This document shows, in pieces, positions 6,701 to 7,149 of a stretch of 7,149 nt of DNA (its first letter is position 1; each line of letters opens with the position of its first letter). The notes under the pieces are model-generated. The model did not search any database and was not told where the DNA came from. It saw nothing but the letters and a program-made list of their open reading frames with translations. This DNA comes from Deltaproteobacteria bacterium (GTDB taxonomy: Bacteria; Desulfobacterota; JADFXK01), in the NCBI GenBank assembly GCA_015233285.1, contig JADFYA010000189.1:1-7149 (forward strand), written 5' to 3'. Both the position numbers and the translations under genes were made by a program.

Positions 6701-7011
6701 TTCCGGGAAGCCGGGCCCGCTTCACCGTCCGTTTCTGGAATCTTGACGACCAAGAATTACGGCGGCTCTTATGGAGCCTGGTCCTGGAACCGAATCTAGC
6801 CCATAAACTGGGAAATAACAAACATATGGGGTTTGGCAGCCTCCGGTTTAAAATTCTACCGGAAAGCTTCTTGATCGATTGGTCCAAACGTTACGCCGGA
6901 GGACCGAACGAAGCCTGGCAGATGCCGGTTCAACTTCAAGATTGGGTCCGGAAGGATGAACTAAAAAATTACGCCCCGCTGTGTGAGGCGCTCAATGCTA
7001 ACGGCATTTGA
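3784..7011 (+). CDS. multi-domain RAMP (Cas7-like) CRISPR-associated protein, at least three RAMP units
   Basis: The 1075-residue protein is a chain of RAMP units, the RRM-like RNA-binding fold of type III CRISPR backbone proteins. Unit 1 (about 1-185) opens with MILKGILHVESPIYRG, has a Csm3-like thumb region (DLRMGLKLDED, 100-110) and ends in FGAGKTKGLGRVRL (165-178). Unit 2 shows YIPGGTIKGAFRKRA (565-579), LFGVQGQRGMVMFSDAYL (600-617), a thumb with EGIKINPKTG (631-640) and the loop IGGEKTAGFGWV (694-705). Unit 3 (about 780-1030) shows LPSRSIKGMIRYIY (842-855), LFGWVGTGPNQALMGRLSF (877-895) and HKLGNNKHMGFGSL (1007-1020), like the TIGR03986 group. Residues about 190-560 are mostly helical, with a possible degenerate RAMP motif DIPGFIRGRLEMIL (242-255). 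There are eight cysteines and no CxxC, unlike the zinc-bearing units of Cas7-11/gRAMP. Base and codon use look like the neighbours. RAMP identity is firm; crRNA binding, RNA cleavage and CRISPR subtype are inference. Type III-D multi-Cas7 fusions are the nearest analogues I can name. Confidence 0.9.
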   Translation: MILKGILHVESPIYRGNSRKTLFTRDGDGIHKLVSLAGEISGTAQSLMDAFIGQSGNGKNFGLLNRMWLRLYGSPLPPKLITNVKCTLQTKSYPRDNFFDLRMGLKLDEDRFAAEANANYKMETILRNSIFDLTLSLDEPQLRNSDNEARLYYLLQELKEGRFWFGAGKTKGLGRVRLDMELPFPGPEKAPKLHLEASHLRVDMRFDSVNPVLVGWNWGKVDQQTASFTSVEARLMIEAMKDIPGFIRGRLEMILGGPILSPEDWKRKLAEFLPRIIAIWLMERSTAEVESYVLPKSSLSKLGKGKHALTEKLLVRLEALAEQPFPSQDAAEDAIKDALGKKANMANRVIECVERKQQSKKTLDKDAWLQLVDAFGFDTGLSETVAVTIHDETALTRLITTACQDLFARINRQIDHQIKLLQSDIWVDAEMANRQEHIRIKTMLLQNKISEDQWNNPRLVPDGVKPVIWKEFLESHSRVQYRHMLASTNLNKSIINDRNLIEFLKVYRNRTRQELAQPCNIDFRPGPGKKSRDISKKYGKPFDTMFMRMLSWVPSSKEQGAWEVYIPGGTIKGAFRKRASQLLKTLWGESAKTSQVINRLFGVQGQRGMVMFSDAYLVDPFDPHRAWCSMEGIKINPKTGQPIETSKHDYLFAYGDKLSFQLRLDAQDVTGSDTDAFSILAHLINDFQKGDICIGGEKTAGFGWVQAEVTNLNLLSANLSPAYEKIFGSYQFTEHGPWQRLRLESAEAAKALSRTAPIMARKEAGSLTPPMAKAGFISHRAFGGRCGTLAIEAEILTPTNIKESGEPSFNATLEKESINGWDFFSLSAPEAAHRGSDRIYALPSRSIKGMIRYIYSIITDSRVESTDIAKLNPADSLFGWVGTGPNQALMGRLSFSFGMFQQPRLSWFKVPYPYSGWEFNNKKWKNTPGLTVPRTIIADSWRVFGHSPLAPIVTQLDDFSPDAIQANYFRAILPGSRARFTVRFWNLDDQELRRLLWSLVLEPNLAHKLGNNKHMGFGSLRFKILPESFLIDWSKRYAGGPNEAWQMPVQLQDWVRKDELKNYAPLCEALNANGI

Positions 7012-7149
7012 TTGGTTGCGCCGTTGCCGGAATGGGCCAGACTTATTGGCCACCCTAAATCATCTCCAGGAGCAGCCTGATCTCCTCCTGGACCAGGACG
7101 AGGTCGGGCCACCCCTAACCGCAGTGACCAAACCTTGCCAGAGGTGTTG
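6995..7149 (+). CDS. start of an unidentified downstream gene (partial, runs off the window)
   Basis: An ATG at 6995 opens a frame that stays open for 51 codons to the window edge. It overlaps the last 17 bases of the RAMP gene in another frame. GAGG at 6985-6988 lies six bases upstream and is a good ribosome binding site. The visible part begins MLTAFDWLRRCRNGPDLLATL, continues with a Leu/Asp/Gln-rich helix, and ends in TKPCQRC, which may be the first half of a zinc ribbon. I do not recognise the family. The overlap suggests the product is made together with the RAMP protein and may be a partner subunit. Confidence 0.6.
   Translation, partial: MLTAFDWLRRCRNGPDLLATLNHLQEQPDLLLDQDEVGPPLTAVTKPCQRC

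Noticed and set aside
3784..7011. Direct assignment of the large protein to Cas7-11 (type III-E)
   Set aside because: Only three clear glycine-rich loops are seen, no paired cysteines for zinc are present, and the third unit looks TIGR03986-like. The name would overstate the evidence.

Overview
The window reads as a gram-negative chromosome segment with about half G+C by eye. All confident genes lie on the + strand and are closely spaced. Gene content (ADP-heptose-type GT9 transferase, GT4 transferase, nucleotide-sugar epimerase, Trm112-like zinc ribbon) is that of a lipopolysaccharide (LPS) / surface-polysaccharide cluster. The style of the cluster and the intergenic heptad repeats suggest a Desulfobacterota-type (deltaproteobacterial) organism; this taxonomic guess is inference only.

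Layout. Positions 1-48 may hold the tail of an upstream gene. Positions 32-1093 encode a heptosyltransferase I-like GT9 enzyme. The gap 1094-1390 has no gene but is built around two arrays of 7-bp repeats in opposite orientation (1097-1152 and 1305-1374). Next come a GT4 glycosyltransferase (1391-2503, GTG start), an extended-SDR sugar-nucleotide epimerase (2545-3528, GTG start) and a 68-residue Trm112/UPF0434 zinc ribbon (3581-3787).

The stop of the zinc-ribbon gene overlaps (ATGA) the start of a 1075-residue protein (3784-7011) that has nothing to do with LPS. It carries at least three RAMP (Cas7-like) units, each ending in a glycine-rich loop (residues about 166-174, 694-704 and 1008-1018). 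A long, mostly helical stretch of about 300 residues lies between the first and second units. The third unit resembles the TIGR03986 group of CRISPR-associated RAMP proteins. This is the item of greatest interest: a single-chain multi-RAMP protein of type III CRISPR flavour, without the paired cysteines expected of Cas7-11/gRAMP, placed in translational coupling behind an LPS-cluster gene. A further open frame starts inside its 3' end (6995) and runs off the window with a CxxC motif at its edge, so the RAMP gene is probably the first of a multi-gene unit.

No CRISPR array, Cas1, Cas2, Cas6 or Cas10 is visible, but the window ends just after the RAMP gene, so their absence here says little. The LPS genes would act at the cytoplasmic face of the inner membrane, building and decorating the core oligosaccharide. 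The RAMP protein, if it works like its relatives, would bind RNA in the cytoplasm.
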